DNA of 37,972 bases, taken from assembly GCA_963926405.1 (NCBI GenBank), contig CAWUXI010000080.1, forward strand, positions 1 to 37,972. Direction: 5' to 3'. A program made the position numbers and the translations under genes. Positions within the stretch are counted from its first letter, which is position 1. Each line of letters begins with the position of its first letter. A model generated the notes under the pieces. That model was given only the letters and a program-made list of their open reading frames with translations, ran no database searches and was not told where the DNA came from. This document shows positions 1 to 9,233 of the stretch, piece by piece. The stretch comes from CALSMU01 sp963926405. Lineage in GTDB: Bacteria; Bacteroidota; Bacteroidia; Flavobacteriales_D; Parvicellaceae.

Positions 1-53
1 TTGATGAGAATATTATAAAATTAACCGAATTGAATAAAATTAAAATAACGTAA
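1..53 (+). CDS. 3' end of an unidentified upstream gene (partial)
   Basis: An open frame runs from the window edge to a TAA stop at 51-53. Its last residues read DENIIKLTELNKIKIT. The stop shares its final A with the ATG of the next gene (TAATG), an arrangement typical of translationally coupled genes, so the two are probably in one operon. Only 16 codons are visible, so no product can be named, and the frame could be open by chance. Confidence 0.45.
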   Translation, partial: DENIIKLTELNKIKIT

Positions 54-1174
54 TGCGGGTTTTAGTTCTCTTCCCTTTATTATTATTTACTTTTCAGTCA
101 TTTGGGCAGTCCGATACTGTTTCTATTGTTTTGAAAAAAGCGGATGGCTTTTTAATAGATGAAAATTACTCCCAAGCTAACTATTATTATAATCTAGCAA
201 AATCATTTACTCCTGCAGAAACATCAGCTGGAAGCATAGATAAATTAATTGAAAGTAAAATTATTACTTGTGATAGTTTACAAGCTTATTCATGCCCCAA
301 TCCTAAATTTATAAAACTTTTGACAACCGGAGATAGTTTAAAGTCATGCTGTAAAATTGCTTCAATAAGCGCATTTGAACAAGCATTAAATAGCGAAGAT
401 CATTTTGATTATCCTGCTAATAGAATTAGCGCTATAATTAAGGATTCACCAGAAATACAAAAAAAACTTCTGGTAATGGATGCACGTAGAAATCGAAAAG
501 AATACACATCAGAAATTGAACTAGCAAAATTCTATTTTGACAATGGAGATTTATTTAAATCTATGCGTTTATTTGAACGAACAAGCACAGACTTTAAAGA
601 TGACACCCTAGCAAAAGGACATTTCAACAGATTGAAACTACAATTAGTTGAGGAAATTAAAGTGTTTGATCAACTTGTTTATGAAGGTGATTCGTTATAC
701 CAACTAGAGAAATTTAAGGCCGCTAAATTAAAATTTGAAACAGCCTTAGTTATCGACAAAGAGTGTAATCTATGCAGTATTAGAATAAAAAGTGCTAACT
801 ATTTTATTACACGCGATAAAAAAACGAAAGATTGGGGTCAACTTAGAAAAGAAGCTGACTCTAATTTTCTGATTGGAAATTACGAAATGGGGCATTACCA
901 GTTTATGTGGCTATACAAACATGATATTAATGACATCTATGCAAGTAAGAAAATTGGAGAAATTGAAAAAATTCTAGAAGATGAATTAGATGAGAGAATG
1001 ATGAGCGTCAATGCACGCTTATTACTCGAAAAAGCCGACCAAGAATTCATCCTAGGCAACTATGGGAATGCTAAGGTTATTTACCAAAAAATTGAGCATC
1101 GATACAGTAAATCAATCGATGATTTAACTTACATACAAGAAAGAATCAAGGATTGCATTTACTACCAAAACTAA
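53..1174 (+). CDS. Secreted TPR-like protein of unknown function
   Basis: This 373-residue protein starts with a hydrophobic signal peptide (about residues 1-19, ending FQSFGQS), so it is probably exported. The rest is hydrophilic, alpha-helical and rich in Lys, Glu, Tyr and Asn. It holds several degenerate helix pairs of the TPR kind, for example around residues 155-185 (LAKFYFDNGDLFKSMRLFE), 213-240 and 325-350 (ADQEFILGNYGNAKVIYQKI). A short Cys-rich part lies at about residues 74-99. TPR proteins are usually scaffolds, but no partner is visible. The ATG overlaps the stop of the preceding frame as TAATG, which fixes the start. It converges on the ccsBA-like gene with only 11 bases between the stops. 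Family-level identification is uncertain. Confidence 0.8.
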   Translation: MRVLVLFPLLLFTFQSFGQSDTVSIVLKKADGFLIDENYSQANYYYNLAKSFTPAETSAGSIDKLIESKIITCDSLQAYSCPNPKFIKLLTTGDSLKSCCKIASISAFEQALNSEDHFDYPANRISAIIKDSPEIQKKLLVMDARRNRKEYTSEIELAKFYFDNGDLFKSMRLFERTSTDFKDDTLAKGHFNRLKLQLVEEIKVFDQLVYEGDSLYQLEKFKAAKLKFETALVIDKECNLCSIRIKSANYFITRDKKTKDWGQLRKEADSNFLIGNYEMGHYQFMWLYKHDINDIYASKKIGEIEKILEDELDERMMSVNARLLLEKADQEFILGNYGNAKVIYQKIEHRYSKSIDDLTYIQERIKDCIYYQN

Positions 1175-1185
1175 ACATTAACTTA

Positions 1186-4100
1186 TTAAGCCTTTAAAGC
1201 CTTGGACTTTGCTTCCTTTCGAATAGCGATAAAAGAAAGAGCTATTAGCACAAAAATTATTACCCAAACCCACATTGGAAAAGCTGGAGTTTCTCCCCTA
1301 GCATAGCTATGCAAACCTTTTGACAAGTAATAATTAACCCCAACAAAAGTCATTAATACCGTAGAAAATGCAAATATTGAAGCAAGATTAAAAGTTAACT
1401 TCCCTTTTGCTTTACCAGGCATAAACCTTAAGTGCAATACAATTGCATATATCAATACAATGACAAGAGCCCATGTCTCTTTGGCGTCCCATCCCCAATA
1501 ACGCCCCCACGATTCATTTGCCCAAACCCCACCTAAAAAGGTTCCTACTGCAGCTAGAACAATCCCTATTATTATTACCATTTCGTTAATATGCGTAAGC
1601 AACAATATACTTCTTGAAATACGCTTATCATTTGACTTATTCTTTAACAAATAGAAAAACAAATTAATTAACCCTAATATAAATCCAACCCCAAAAAAGC
1701 TATAGCTAAGCGTTATACATGCTACATGAATAATTAACCAATAAGACTTTAATACAGGCTGTAAACTTGTCAATTGAGGATCAAAACTACTATGGCCTGC
1801 CGTCATTAAAATTAAAAATGCGATTAAAACCGTAGCCGCTAATATTAACTTTGTGTATTTCATGAACACAAAACCAATAAGTAAACTTCCCCAAGAAATA
1901 AACACCAATGCTTCGTAACCATTACTCCATGGAGCATGGCCAGTAAGATACCACCTTAAACCAAGCCCGAAGGAATGATAAGCAAAACAAACCGCAACAA
2001 CCGCTACCAATAACCAAATTACGGAATTTAGTATCTTGCTTGCTTTTTCTTTTAATACTTGAATTATTGTAAGGACTAAAAGGAATAAAGCAAGTATTGA
2101 ATAAGCCCTTTCTAGGGTTTTAAAGATATTTGTTTTGTTGTAGTAAATTTCCAGTTCTACCATGTTTTCAGAAGGCAACAAGCCATCAACATCCCATTCG
2201 CGTTGCTGCTGGATCAAGTTGTTTAATATCTTTTCAGGGATACTATCATTTCCATTTGTTTTTGCAGAATCTAAGTAAATCATGTAGGCTTTAAATTGCA
2301 AAGCATAGCTCAACTCAACCCCTTCGAAATGATTTCCAACAGGAAGGAAAGCGGCAGAATCGATAACACTGACCCAATTATTAGTTAAACTACCTTCAAC
2401 TGGAACGATAACATACATCTGACCATAGAAAGTCATTAAAAGAATATTCAACCTTTCGTTAACTTTTAATAATTCTTTATCAAAACCATTTTGCTCAATA
2501 GGTTTCTTTGCGTTTGATTCTTTAAACTTCTCAATTAATTCTGGTTTAATATTCCAAGTAATGCTGTCCGCCATAAAATCATTAACAGAAGCATAAGCCC
2601 CATTAATCCCCAATAGTTCTCTAACACCAGTATTGCCTCTTATGTAAATTAACTCTTGTTGAGCCCAATACACCGGATTAAGAGGTATATCCATATACAG
2701 TTGCATGGCATCTACCTTTCCAACTGAATCAAATTCAAACTTATCCTTCTTACTTACCTTATGAAAAATATCATAAGCTAAAGAATGACTTGGTTGAAAC
2801 CGATCATTACTCAATACAAAAACTCTCCCAAACTTATCAGCCGCCTCCGGACTTACAACTTCTATTTGAGAATATACATTGGAAGATGCAAACATTAGTA
2901 ATACAGTCAATGCTTTTCCTACGTCCTTTTTATGCATCTTAATCACCTTCTTTAACAAGTCTCTAAAACGGCCATTTGGATTAAATAATGCCAATAAAAA
3001 CCCAAGTGCCAAGAATATGTAGCCAACATAAGTAATCCACGTACCCCAAAAATCATGATTTACAGATAATATGGTAGTTAATTCATCCTTTGGGTCATAA
3101 GATGATTGAAAAAAACGATATCCCCCATAATCCATAACATTATTCATGAAAATTGTATGTGGTTTTTCCAAACCAACCTTATCATCTACTAGAGTTACGT
3201 GACTTAAAAAAGATGAAGGACTAATTCCTCCGGGATATTTTTCCAGAACAAAATCATCCAGGCGAATTGAAAATGGAATTTTAATCTCACGTGAACCATA
3301 CCCGAACTTAAATAATAAATCTCCTTGCTGATGTCTAGCATATTCTGGAGTGTACCCTTGTCCACCGAAAAGTGGGATTTCGACATCTTCTCCTTGATAA
3401 TTCAAATTTACAACCAATACATCTTGCCCTTTCTTTTCTTCTTCAGCTTCACGGATTACAGATTTTGCATTTTCGTAAAATTTATTTACCATTATTTGGT
3501 TCCCTTCAGTAAATAACAAATACCGTAACCCTATTTGATGAACGGAATCTCTTTTTAAAGTATCAAATCCTAATTCACTCGTTTCTTTGCTTCTATCCTC
3601 TACAGACAGCGCCAGCATGTTTCTACTCAAAATGTCAACAGGTGAATATATTTGTAAATTATCTCCATTTCCTATAAACTGTATAGCATCTTTTCGAGAG
3701 TTATTATTGTAGGCAAAAGCTAGTCCTTCAAAATCCCTTACTTCCCCATTTTTCAGTTGTAATTTTTGACGCCCAGCCAACATTATTTCGAGAACATCCT
3801 CACCTCCATCAACATCTTCTTGTAATTCTACAATTGCGTTTTTTATAAACCGTTTATAAGAAACTTCAATTTTATCTTTTCCAGGAAATTCTATTGGGAC
3901 AGAAAATGAATTGTCTGTGATAGTTGTTAGGCGCAACAGATTGTCATAAGTATACTGCTTTTCTTGCGCTTGATCACGAATGTAAATTTGCAAATATGCT
4001 TCAGCGCTAAACATCGTATTAGATGTCTCACCTTCTTTTATAGGCATAACGCCTTCGAAACCTGTATATCGAGTAACTCCTGCTCCTAAAATCACGATAA

Positions 4101-4356
4101 TAAAAGCAAAGTGAAATATTAGACTGGAAATTTTCTTTTTTTGAAACAAACGATACTTTCCAATGTTTCCAATGAAATTAATTACCAACAGCAAAAGAAC
4201 TACCTCGAACCAACGAGCATTATAGACTAATACTTTAGCAGTTACCGTATCATAGGAATTTTCAATTAAAGTTGCTCCTCCTACAGCAAAAGCAAATATA
4301 AAAAGTAACATCCCCATTAAACGCGATGAAAAAAGAAATGTATAAAGTGCTTGCAT
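1186..4356 (-). CDS. ccsBA: Fused cytochrome c biogenesis protein ResB-CcsA (system II)
   Basis: This 1056-residue membrane protein belongs to the system II haem exporter and cytochrome c synthase family. It moves haem across the inner membrane and attaches it to CXXCH motifs of apocytochromes c. The N-terminal half is ResB/CcsB-like: membrane segments near residues 12-30, 50-65 and 80-97, a long periplasmic domain, and another segment near 440. The C-terminal part (about 760-1056) is CcsA-like, with many membrane helices and the tryptophan-rich WWD haem-handling motif at about 946-957 (ANESWGRYWGWD), followed by AKETWAL. The single-gene fusion is the usual form in Bacteroidota. A partial -7-like element (TAATTTCG, 4374-4381 on the minus strand) just upstream would give a very short leader. 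The family call is firm; the gene symbol reflects the fusion. Confidence 0.95.
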   Translation of the reverse strand: MQALYTFLFSSRLMGMLLFIFAFAVGGATLIENSYDTVTAKVLVYNARWFEVVLLLLVINFIGNIGKYRLFQKKKISSLIFHFAFIIVILGAGVTRYTGFEGVMPIKEGETSNTMFSAEAYLQIYIRDQAQEKQYTYDNLLRLTTITDNSFSVPIEFPGKDKIEVSYKRFIKNAIVELQEDVDGGEDVLEIMLAGRQKLQLKNGEVRDFEGLAFAYNNNSRKDAIQFIGNGDNLQIYSPVDILSRNMLALSVEDRSKETSELGFDTLKRDSVHQIGLRYLLFTEGNQIMVNKFYENAKSVIREAEEEKKGQDVLVVNLNYQGEDVEIPLFGGQGYTPEYARHQQGDLLFKFGYGSREIKIPFSIRLDDFVLEKYPGGISPSSFLSHVTLVDDKVGLEKPHTIFMNNVMDYGGYRFFQSSYDPKDELTTILSVNHDFWGTWITYVGYIFLALGFLLALFNPNGRFRDLLKKVIKMHKKDVGKALTVLLMFASSNVYSQIEVVSPEAADKFGRVFVLSNDRFQPSHSLAYDIFHKVSKKDKFEFDSVGKVDAMQLYMDIPLNPVYWAQQELIYIRGNTGVRELLGINGAYASVNDFMADSITWNIKPELIEKFKESNAKKPIEQNGFDKELLKVNERLNILLMTFYGQMYVIVPVEGSLTNNWVSVIDSAAFLPVGNHFEGVELSYALQFKAYMIYLDSAKTNGNDSIPEKILNNLIQQQREWDVDGLLPSENMVELEIYYNKTNIFKTLERAYSILALFLLVLTIIQVLKEKASKILNSVIWLLVAVVAVCFAYHSFGLGLRWYLTGHAPWSNGYEALVFISWGSLLIGFVFMKYTKLILAATVLIAFLILMTAGHSSFDPQLTSLQPVLKSYWLIIHVACITLSYSFFGVGFILGLINLFFYLLKNKSNDKRISRSILLLTHINEMVIIIGIVLAAVGTFLGGVWANESWGRYWGWDAKETWALVIVLIYAIVLHLRFMPGKAKGKLTFNLASIFAFSTVLMTFVGVNYYLSKGLHSYARGETPAFPMWVWVIIFVLIALSFIAIRKEAKSKALKA

Positions 4357-4539
4357 TAGCTAAAATTGAGGTGCGAAATTAATGATAAGTATAGTAATAG
4401 ACTATAAGTTTTTAAGTTAAAAATATTAAAATAACATTTACTGTAGCTTCTAAGGTGGTAAAGAGATTTATTCGTTTGTTTCTGCGTTAATACAAAAAAC
4501 TCTTAACAAGATGCGCATAACAATTACTATTTTAGCAAA

Positions 4540-5460
4540 ATGAATTACTCCAACAACACTTATAAAACTCATGACGGAAATGAGCTTGTTACCTATAAAT
4601 GGGATTGTGAACAACCCAAAGCGATTATCCACATTGTACATGGAATGGGTGAACATGCAGATCGTTATGATCATTTTGCTTCAGAACTCAACAACCAAGG
4701 CTATTTAGTATATTCTAGCGATCTTAGAGGACACGGTAAAACTGCTGGAAACCTCGAAAATGTAGGACAATTGGCAATGGAAAATGGTTGGAATAAAGTT
4801 GTAAAAGACATTATTGGACTGAGTTACCGTTTCAAAAAAGAAAGCCCAAAGCTTCCTCTTTTCATTTTAGGACATAGTATGGGGTCTTTTATTGCCCGAA
4901 ATGTTGCTTATACCGACACAGAATTAGCAGATGGATATATATACTCTGCAACTGCAGGGCACCCGGGATTAATAGGTATAATTGGAAAAAGTGTAGCTAA
5001 AATAAATATGAAACTTACCGGTAAAAAGAAAAGGTCCAAATTCATGACGAAATTAGCATTTGGAGATTTCAATAAAAAATACAAAAATGCTAGAACGGAA
5101 AAAGATTGGCTAACAAGGGATGAGGCGATTGTAGACAAATACATGGCTGACCCATATTCTATGCAGATCTTCACCTCTCAATTTTACACAGACTTATTGC
5201 ATGGCGTTTTGGATATGAACGACTTTTCCAACATGTTAAAGTTAAACAAACAAACTCCTATCCTACTCTTTGCAGGCGACATGGACCCTGTTGGAAATTA
5301 TGGCAAAGGACCTAAAGAGGTGCACGACAAAATGAAACGAGCCGGTGTTGAGAATATTGAATTAACTATTTTCCCTGAGGGTAGACATGAAATGTTAAAC
5401 GAAACAAACAAAGAAGAAGTTTATAAACTAGTCTTCGATTGGCTAGAAAAAAATGTATAA
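4540..5460 (+). CDS. Alpha/beta hydrolase, monoacylglycerol lipase-like (S33/Hydrolase_4 type)
   Basis: A 306-residue serine hydrolase of the monoglyceride lipase or lysophospholipase type, expected to cleave ester bonds of small lipids. The oxyanion-side motif HGMGEH is at residues 34-39. The nucleophile elbow GHSMGS places the catalytic Ser at 113. The acid is probably Asp249 in GDMDPVG and the base His283 in EGRHEML. A cap-like insert lies at about residues 140-225. There is no signal peptide, so it is probably cytosolic. The motif HGxxEHxxRY is shared with mammalian MGL and bacterial homologues, but substrate specificity cannot be read from sequence. The ATG is preceded at close range by a TAnnTTTG-like element (TATTTTAG around 4528-4535), so the leader is short. 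Confidence 0.9.
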   Translation: MNYSNNTYKTHDGNELVTYKWDCEQPKAIIHIVHGMGEHADRYDHFASELNNQGYLVYSSDLRGHGKTAGNLENVGQLAMENGWNKVVKDIIGLSYRFKKESPKLPLFILGHSMGSFIARNVAYTDTELADGYIYSATAGHPGLIGIIGKSVAKINMKLTGKKKRSKFMTKLAFGDFNKKYKNARTEKDWLTRDEAIVDKYMADPYSMQIFTSQFYTDLLHGVLDMNDFSNMLKLNKQTPILLFAGDMDPVGNYGKGPKEVHDKMKRAGVENIELTIFPEGRHEMLNETNKEEVYKLVFDWLEKNV

Positions 5461-5541
5461 AGTAAACGAAATTCTCAACGTATTAACTATCCAACGAAAA
5501 CACCTAATACTTTGCCCCTAAATGCTTAATGCTTTTAAAAC

Positions 5542-6204
5542 ATGATTAAAGAAAACCTTATAAATATAAAAAACAGCATTCCTTCTCACGTTACTTTGGT
5601 TGCGGTTTCTAAAACCAAACCGAACGAACTTATAGAAGAAGCATATAGTTTTGGCCAACGAATATTTGGAGAAAACAAGGCACAAGAGTTAAAGAACAAA
5701 GCTGAACTTTTACCGAAAGATATTGAATGGCATTTCATAGGTCATTTGCAAAGTAATAAAGTAAAGTACATTTCTCCATATGTGAGTTTAGTCCACAGTA
5801 TAGACTCGTTAAAACTTTTAATAGAAGTAAATAAACAAGCCCAAAAACACAAACGCATAATTAATTGCTTATTGCAATTCCACATCGCCATGGAAGAATC
5901 TAAGTTTGGATTATCATTAGAAGAAGGTCAACACCTACTTACTTCCAATGAATTTTCAAGTCTTAAAAACATAAATATAGTTGGCGTAATGGGAATGGCT
6001 AGCTTTACCAACAGTGAAAAACGAGTTAGAAACGAATTTGCTAGCTTAAAACACATATTCACGCAATTAAACAATGGCTTCTTCAAACAAAGCGAAACCT
6101 TCAAAACTATTTCTATGGGCATGAGTGGAGATTATAAATTAGCTATAGAAGAGGGTTCTACAATGGTTAGAGTCGGAAGTGCAATTTTCGGAATTCGTAA
6201 CTAA
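5542..6204 (+). CDS. YggS/PLPBP-family PLP-binding protein
   Basis: A 220-residue protein of the YggS (COG0325, PLPBP/PROSC) family. These fold as an alanine-racemase-type TIM barrel, bind pyridoxal phosphate without a known catalytic reaction, and help PLP homeostasis. The PLP-binding Lys is Lys24 in VAVSKTKP. Other family signatures are FGENKAQEL, WHFIGHLQSNK, the GLS region after the EESKFG motif, and the phosphate-binding end SMGMSGDYKLAIEEGSTMVRVGSAIFG. The length is close to normal for the family (about 230). Unlike many bacteria, it does not sit next to proC or sepF here. An ATACTTTGC element at about 5506-5514 is a weak promoter candidate. Confidence 0.95.
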   Translation: MIKENLINIKNSIPSHVTLVAVSKTKPNELIEEAYSFGQRIFGENKAQELKNKAELLPKDIEWHFIGHLQSNKVKYISPYVSLVHSIDSLKLLIEVNKQAQKHKRIINCLLQFHIAMEESKFGLSLEEGQHLLTSNEFSSLKNINIVGVMGMASFTNSEKRVRNEFASLKHIFTQLNNGFFKQSETFKTISMGMSGDYKLAIEEGSTMVRVGSAIFGIRN

Positions 6205-6278
6205 TTTGATTAAGCGCATTTCTTTCATCGACAAATATCTTTACTCATCGACAATAAAACGGAGTTAGGCTAATTTCA

Positions 6279-6309
6279 TTTGTTGCGTTAATTTATATCT
6301 ATACATTTG
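6279..6309 (+). promoter_or_regulatory. Strong Bacteroidota-type promoter for a putative small RNA
   Basis: A -33 element TTTG at 6279-6282 is followed by exactly 19 bases and a perfect -7 element TACATTTG (TAnnTTTG) at 6302-6309. The same 19-base spacing is seen in the tRNA-Ser promoter of this window, a useful internal standard. No coding region begins before the terminator at 6356-6385. Confidence 0.7.
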
Positions 6310-6313
6310 TCTT

Positions 6314-6385
6314 AGGGGTAGTAAAGAAATGTTGCTTTACGGCAATTTTTTTTTCAGGGAGTCTTTCTTAAGACTCCCTTTTTTT
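6314..6385 (+). ncRNA. Putative small RNA of about 70 nt with tandem hairpins
   Basis: The interval lies between a consensus promoter and a strong intrinsic terminator, and a separate promoter (6391-6398) serves the next gene, so it looks like an independent transcript. The start at about 6314-6316 is estimated from the -7 element. The first hairpin can form as GTAAAG/CTTTAC (6321-6326 with 6335-6340) or alternatively as TTGC/GCAA (6332-6335 with 6342-6345), and nine T follow (6346-6354). The second hairpin is the terminator. A 33-codon frame beginning at 6329 runs through both hairpins and has no coding features. I cannot match it to a known RNA family from memory. It could also be a 3' UTR product of the YggS gene. 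Confidence 0.5.
6356..6385 (+). terminator. Intrinsic terminator of the putative small RNA
   Basis: A perfect 10-bp stem AGGGAGTCTT/AAGACTCCCT (6356-6365 with 6370-6379), a 4-base loop and a run of six T (6380-6385). It acts on plus-strand transcription. Confidence 0.85.
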
Positions 6386-6390
6386 ATGCT

Positions 6391-6398
6391 TATTTTTG
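6391..6398 (+). promoter_or_regulatory. -7 element upstream of the HEAT-like gene
   Basis: TATTTTTG fits TAnnTTTG. It lies right after the terminator and 31 bases before the next ATG. No good -33 element is visible at the expected distance. Confidence 0.45.
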
Positions 6399-6429
6399 CG
6401 CAAATTTATTATCCTAATTATTTCTGTTA

Positions 6430-6960
6430 ATGGAAACCGAATCAAAAATCATCGAACAGCTTAAAACAGAACTTACTGTTACGAGTGAACCAAAGTTACT
6501 TAAAACACTTGAAAAGGTAAAAGGGAAAGGGAATGACCAAATGATTGAACCTATTCTAACGCTATATTCATCAACTAAGCATGCGTCTGTAAAAAAAGTA
6601 ATAAAAGGTCTTTTGAATGAATTAAAGGTAACTGACGGCACCAATATTTTAATTGAGAGACTTAAGAACTGCAACAATGAATTAAAGGAGGTGATATTGG
6701 GTGCTCTTTGGAGCGCTGGACTTAATCCAATAGAATATTTGCCAGAAATTGTGGAAGTTGCCTGCAGCAGCAGCTATATGGTCGCTTTTGAAGCTTTAAC
6801 TGTGCTAGAAAATCTTGAAGGACCCTTTGATGAAGAAAAAATATCAGAATCAAAATTGATAATTAACGATTACTTCGAACAGCCTAATGAAGAAACCAAA
6901 CAGTTGATTTCAGTAATTTTAGGACTACTCAATGAAATGGACAATAGCCTAGATGCTTAG
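6430..6960 (+). CDS. HEAT-repeat-like cytosolic protein, function unknown
   Basis: A 176-residue helical protein without signal peptide or membrane segment. Repeated helix pairs of about 35-40 residues (around 5-40, 42-75, 76-112, 113-150) have the spacing of HEAT/ARM-like repeats; lines such as LLKTLEKVKGKGNDQMIEPILTLY fragments recur in related form. This fold usually mediates protein-protein contacts. It has its own TAnnTTTG element after a terminator, so it is probably a single-gene unit. Its TAG stop overlaps by four bases with the stop of the convergent FG-GAP gene. I cannot assign a specific family. Confidence 0.75.
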   Translation: METESKIIEQLKTELTVTSEPKLLKTLEKVKGKGNDQMIEPILTLYSSTKHASVKKVIKGLLNELKVTDGTNILIERLKNCNNELKEVILGALWSAGLNPIEYLPEIVEVACSSSYMVAFEALTVLENLEGPFDEEKISESKLIINDYFEQPNEETKQLISVILGLLNEMDNSLDA

Positions 6961-9200
6961 TTTTTTATAACTCTTAAAACCTCTTTAACATCTTTCTTTT
7001 CAAAAAGAACAAAGTACATTCCTGAATTCAAATTACTTAATTCTAATAGGTTTTTCATTTCTCCAGATTGCACTAACTTCCCAATACTGCTAAATACTTG
7101 ATATCGTATTGGTGAATTAAATGGATTCACAACAGTTAATAATCCTGTTGTTGGGTTGGGATAAACTTTAAATATATTTTCCGCAACCAACTCCTCAAAA
7201 GTTGAAATAAAAGTTGGATTCCCTATATATAAAGCAACACCACCTCTTTTTGTCCCTACAATCATATCAGGAAAGTTGTCTCCATTTAGATTACCTAATG
7301 CAGGAGCTGCATTTGGACCAATGTTAATATTTGCAACCAAAGTGTCTACCACATTAAATGCCCCGGTTAAATTACTCTCAATGTTATCATAATGAAATAC
7401 TGCTCCAGTTTCTGTTCCAACAAACATTTGTGTTTCATTCATCGAGTCCTTGAATAAAACGGGGATACTGTTACCAATTGTTGTCCACCATTCACTTACG
7501 TCAATCTCTCCAAACGTTTCTGTACGGAACCTGAACGCATAACTACTCGAACTTCCCATGTTTTCATAATAATTCAAATTACCATTCTCCTCACCAATTA
7601 TTAAATCAAAGTCTAAATCGTTATCTATATCAAATAAATAGGGCTTGGCAGCATAACCTACATCAATAGGGGTGCTATTGTCGTCTTGCAGCTGCGGAGC
7701 TATTAACACAAAATTCATTGAATTTAAACTTCCTGAAGTATTCATGAAATAATGAATATACCCGTCATGTGTGCCACAAATCATATCAACATCTCCATCA
7801 TTATCCATATCTGAGAACGTTGGGTAAATCCCGTTACCTAAACCTAGTCCTGATAAACTTTGGAAGTCATCAGATACCAATTGAAATTCTGGAAAAGAAG
7901 GCGAGCCAACATTTTGATACAATGCCATTTGGCTTCTATAATTATCCGGAGCTGACATATCAAAAATTCCAAAATTAGAAATAAACAAATCTGTTAAGCC
8001 ATCATTATTATAATCAAATAATACAGGAAAAGCACTCCTTCCCTTTTCAATCATTTCATCTTGCAAAAAATCATTTTGTATATGCCCAAATAAAGGCAAT
8101 GTGTTAGTGCCGAAATTTTTATAATACCAAACACTTTCATAATTCTCTGTTTCATTATCGGAGTTTGGAGACACAATTAAATCATTGATGTTGTCATTAT
8201 TCAAATCTTCATAAAAAGACCCAGGGAAAATCTGCATATCAACAGACACTGTATTAGATGGAAAAGCGGTGTCTTGAGATAGAAACGAAGTATTCATATT
8301 TATACCTAAATTATCATTTGTTAAGGCTACTAGGTTATTAAAACTAACATCTCCTAAGATTAAATCTTTAACACCATCGTTGTTTAAGTCCATCGTTAGT
8401 AATGTAGACCCAGCATGCTTTAAAACCTCACTCCCTTTTTGAGGGTCTGAAATTCCAACTGAACAAGTATCAAATAAAACGGCAGTATTGGTTCCAAAGC
8501 CAGTCTCCATAAAGTGCCCCCAACATTCGTTTTTTAACTCATAATACAAGCTATCACAGCCAAATCCTTCTTCTACCGAGAGGTTCTTATGGTACTCCAC
8601 TCTAGACCCAATCACACCAAAAGTCAAAACATCTAAATCACCATCTCCATCAATATCATTAATGTCTGGAATATCTGATTTACTTACATATAAATTAACA
8701 TAATTTCCATACTGATTGGATATGACATAAGGTGTCGATCCGTTATTAGAAACGTTCTCAAAACTCACAAGCCCTCCGAAACTTGTATTCTTCCAGACTC
8801 CAATTCCTCCAGACACATAACTGAAAATATCTTTTTTACCGTCGCAGTTATAATCTCTTAAAAGAGCCCACGATTGTAGAGCTGGAAATTTATTTTCATA
8901 TTCAGGTGCATAAACATACCCACTGCCAATTCCACTGTTAACAAAGGTTAAAACCTTATTTCCAGTTCTATCAAAAATAAATAAATCTTCAATTGTATCA
9001 GTATTTAAATGAATAGTCGAAAACTGCGCTGCGTTAATTCCTCCAACCCATGGATAATTCAACGCAACTCCTCCAACTTTTACAGTAACTGAATCGACTC
9101 TTTCAAAACCATATTTTTGAGCTGAAAAATCTAAGCTTAGTAGATTAATTAGAAAAATACAAATAGTAAGAGCGATTATGTTTGATTTAATTCTTGGCAT
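6957..9200 (-). CDS. Secreted FG-GAP/VCBS-repeat protein with T9SS sorting signal
   Basis: A 747-residue exported protein. A signal peptide covers about residues 1-28. The body carries at least eight Ca-binding-type D-x-[DN]-x-[DN]-G repeats of the FG-GAP/VCBS beta-propeller kind, such as DYNCDGKKDIF, DINDIDGDGDLDVL, DLNNDGVKDLI, DYNNDGLTDLF, DMDNDGDVDMI and DIDNDLDFDLI. The last 70 residues (about 677-747) form a typical type A T9SS C-terminal domain: KVYPNPTTGLLTV, then SSIGKLVQSGEM, LSNLNSGMYFVL and a basic end. Such proteins cross the outer membrane through the Por/Gld secretion apparatus and are often surface-anchored. The propeller suggests adhesion or ligand binding; no enzyme domain is seen. 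Confidence 0.93.
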   Translation of the reverse strand: MPRIKSNIIALTICIFLINLLSLDFSAQKYGFERVDSVTVKVGGVALNYPWVGGINAAQFSTIHLNTDTIEDLFIFDRTGNKVLTFVNSGIGSGYVYAPEYENKFPALQSWALLRDYNCDGKKDIFSYVSGGIGVWKNTSFGGLVSFENVSNNGSTPYVISNQYGNYVNLYVSKSDIPDINDIDGDGDLDVLTFGVIGSRVEYHKNLSVEEGFGCDSLYYELKNECWGHFMETGFGTNTAVLFDTCSVGISDPQKGSEVLKHAGSTLLTMDLNNDGVKDLILGDVSFNNLVALTNDNLGINMNTSFLSQDTAFPSNTVSVDMQIFPGSFYEDLNNDNINDLIVSPNSDNETENYESVWYYKNFGTNTLPLFGHIQNDFLQDEMIEKGRSAFPVLFDYNNDGLTDLFISNFGIFDMSAPDNYRSQMALYQNVGSPSFPEFQLVSDDFQSLSGLGLGNGIYPTFSDMDNDGDVDMICGTHDGYIHYFMNTSGSLNSMNFVLIAPQLQDDNSTPIDVGYAAKPYLFDIDNDLDFDLIIGEENGNLNYYENMGSSSSYAFRFRTETFGEIDVSEWWTTIGNSIPVLFKDSMNETQMFVGTETGAVFHYDNIESNLTGAFNVVDTLVANINIGPNAAPALGNLNGDNFPDMIVGTKRGGVALYIGNPTFISTFEELVAENIFKVYPNPTTGLLTVVNPFNSPIRYQVFSSIGKLVQSGEMKNLLELSNLNSGMYFVLFEKKDVKEVLRVIKN

Positions 9201-9233
9201 TTATTTAGGTTATTGATAAGATACAAGTTTTAA

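Noticed and set aside
6329..6430. Leader peptide frame of 33 codons across the small RNA hairpins
   Set aside because: It runs through the terminator and into the next promoter, has no start context and a chance-like sequence.
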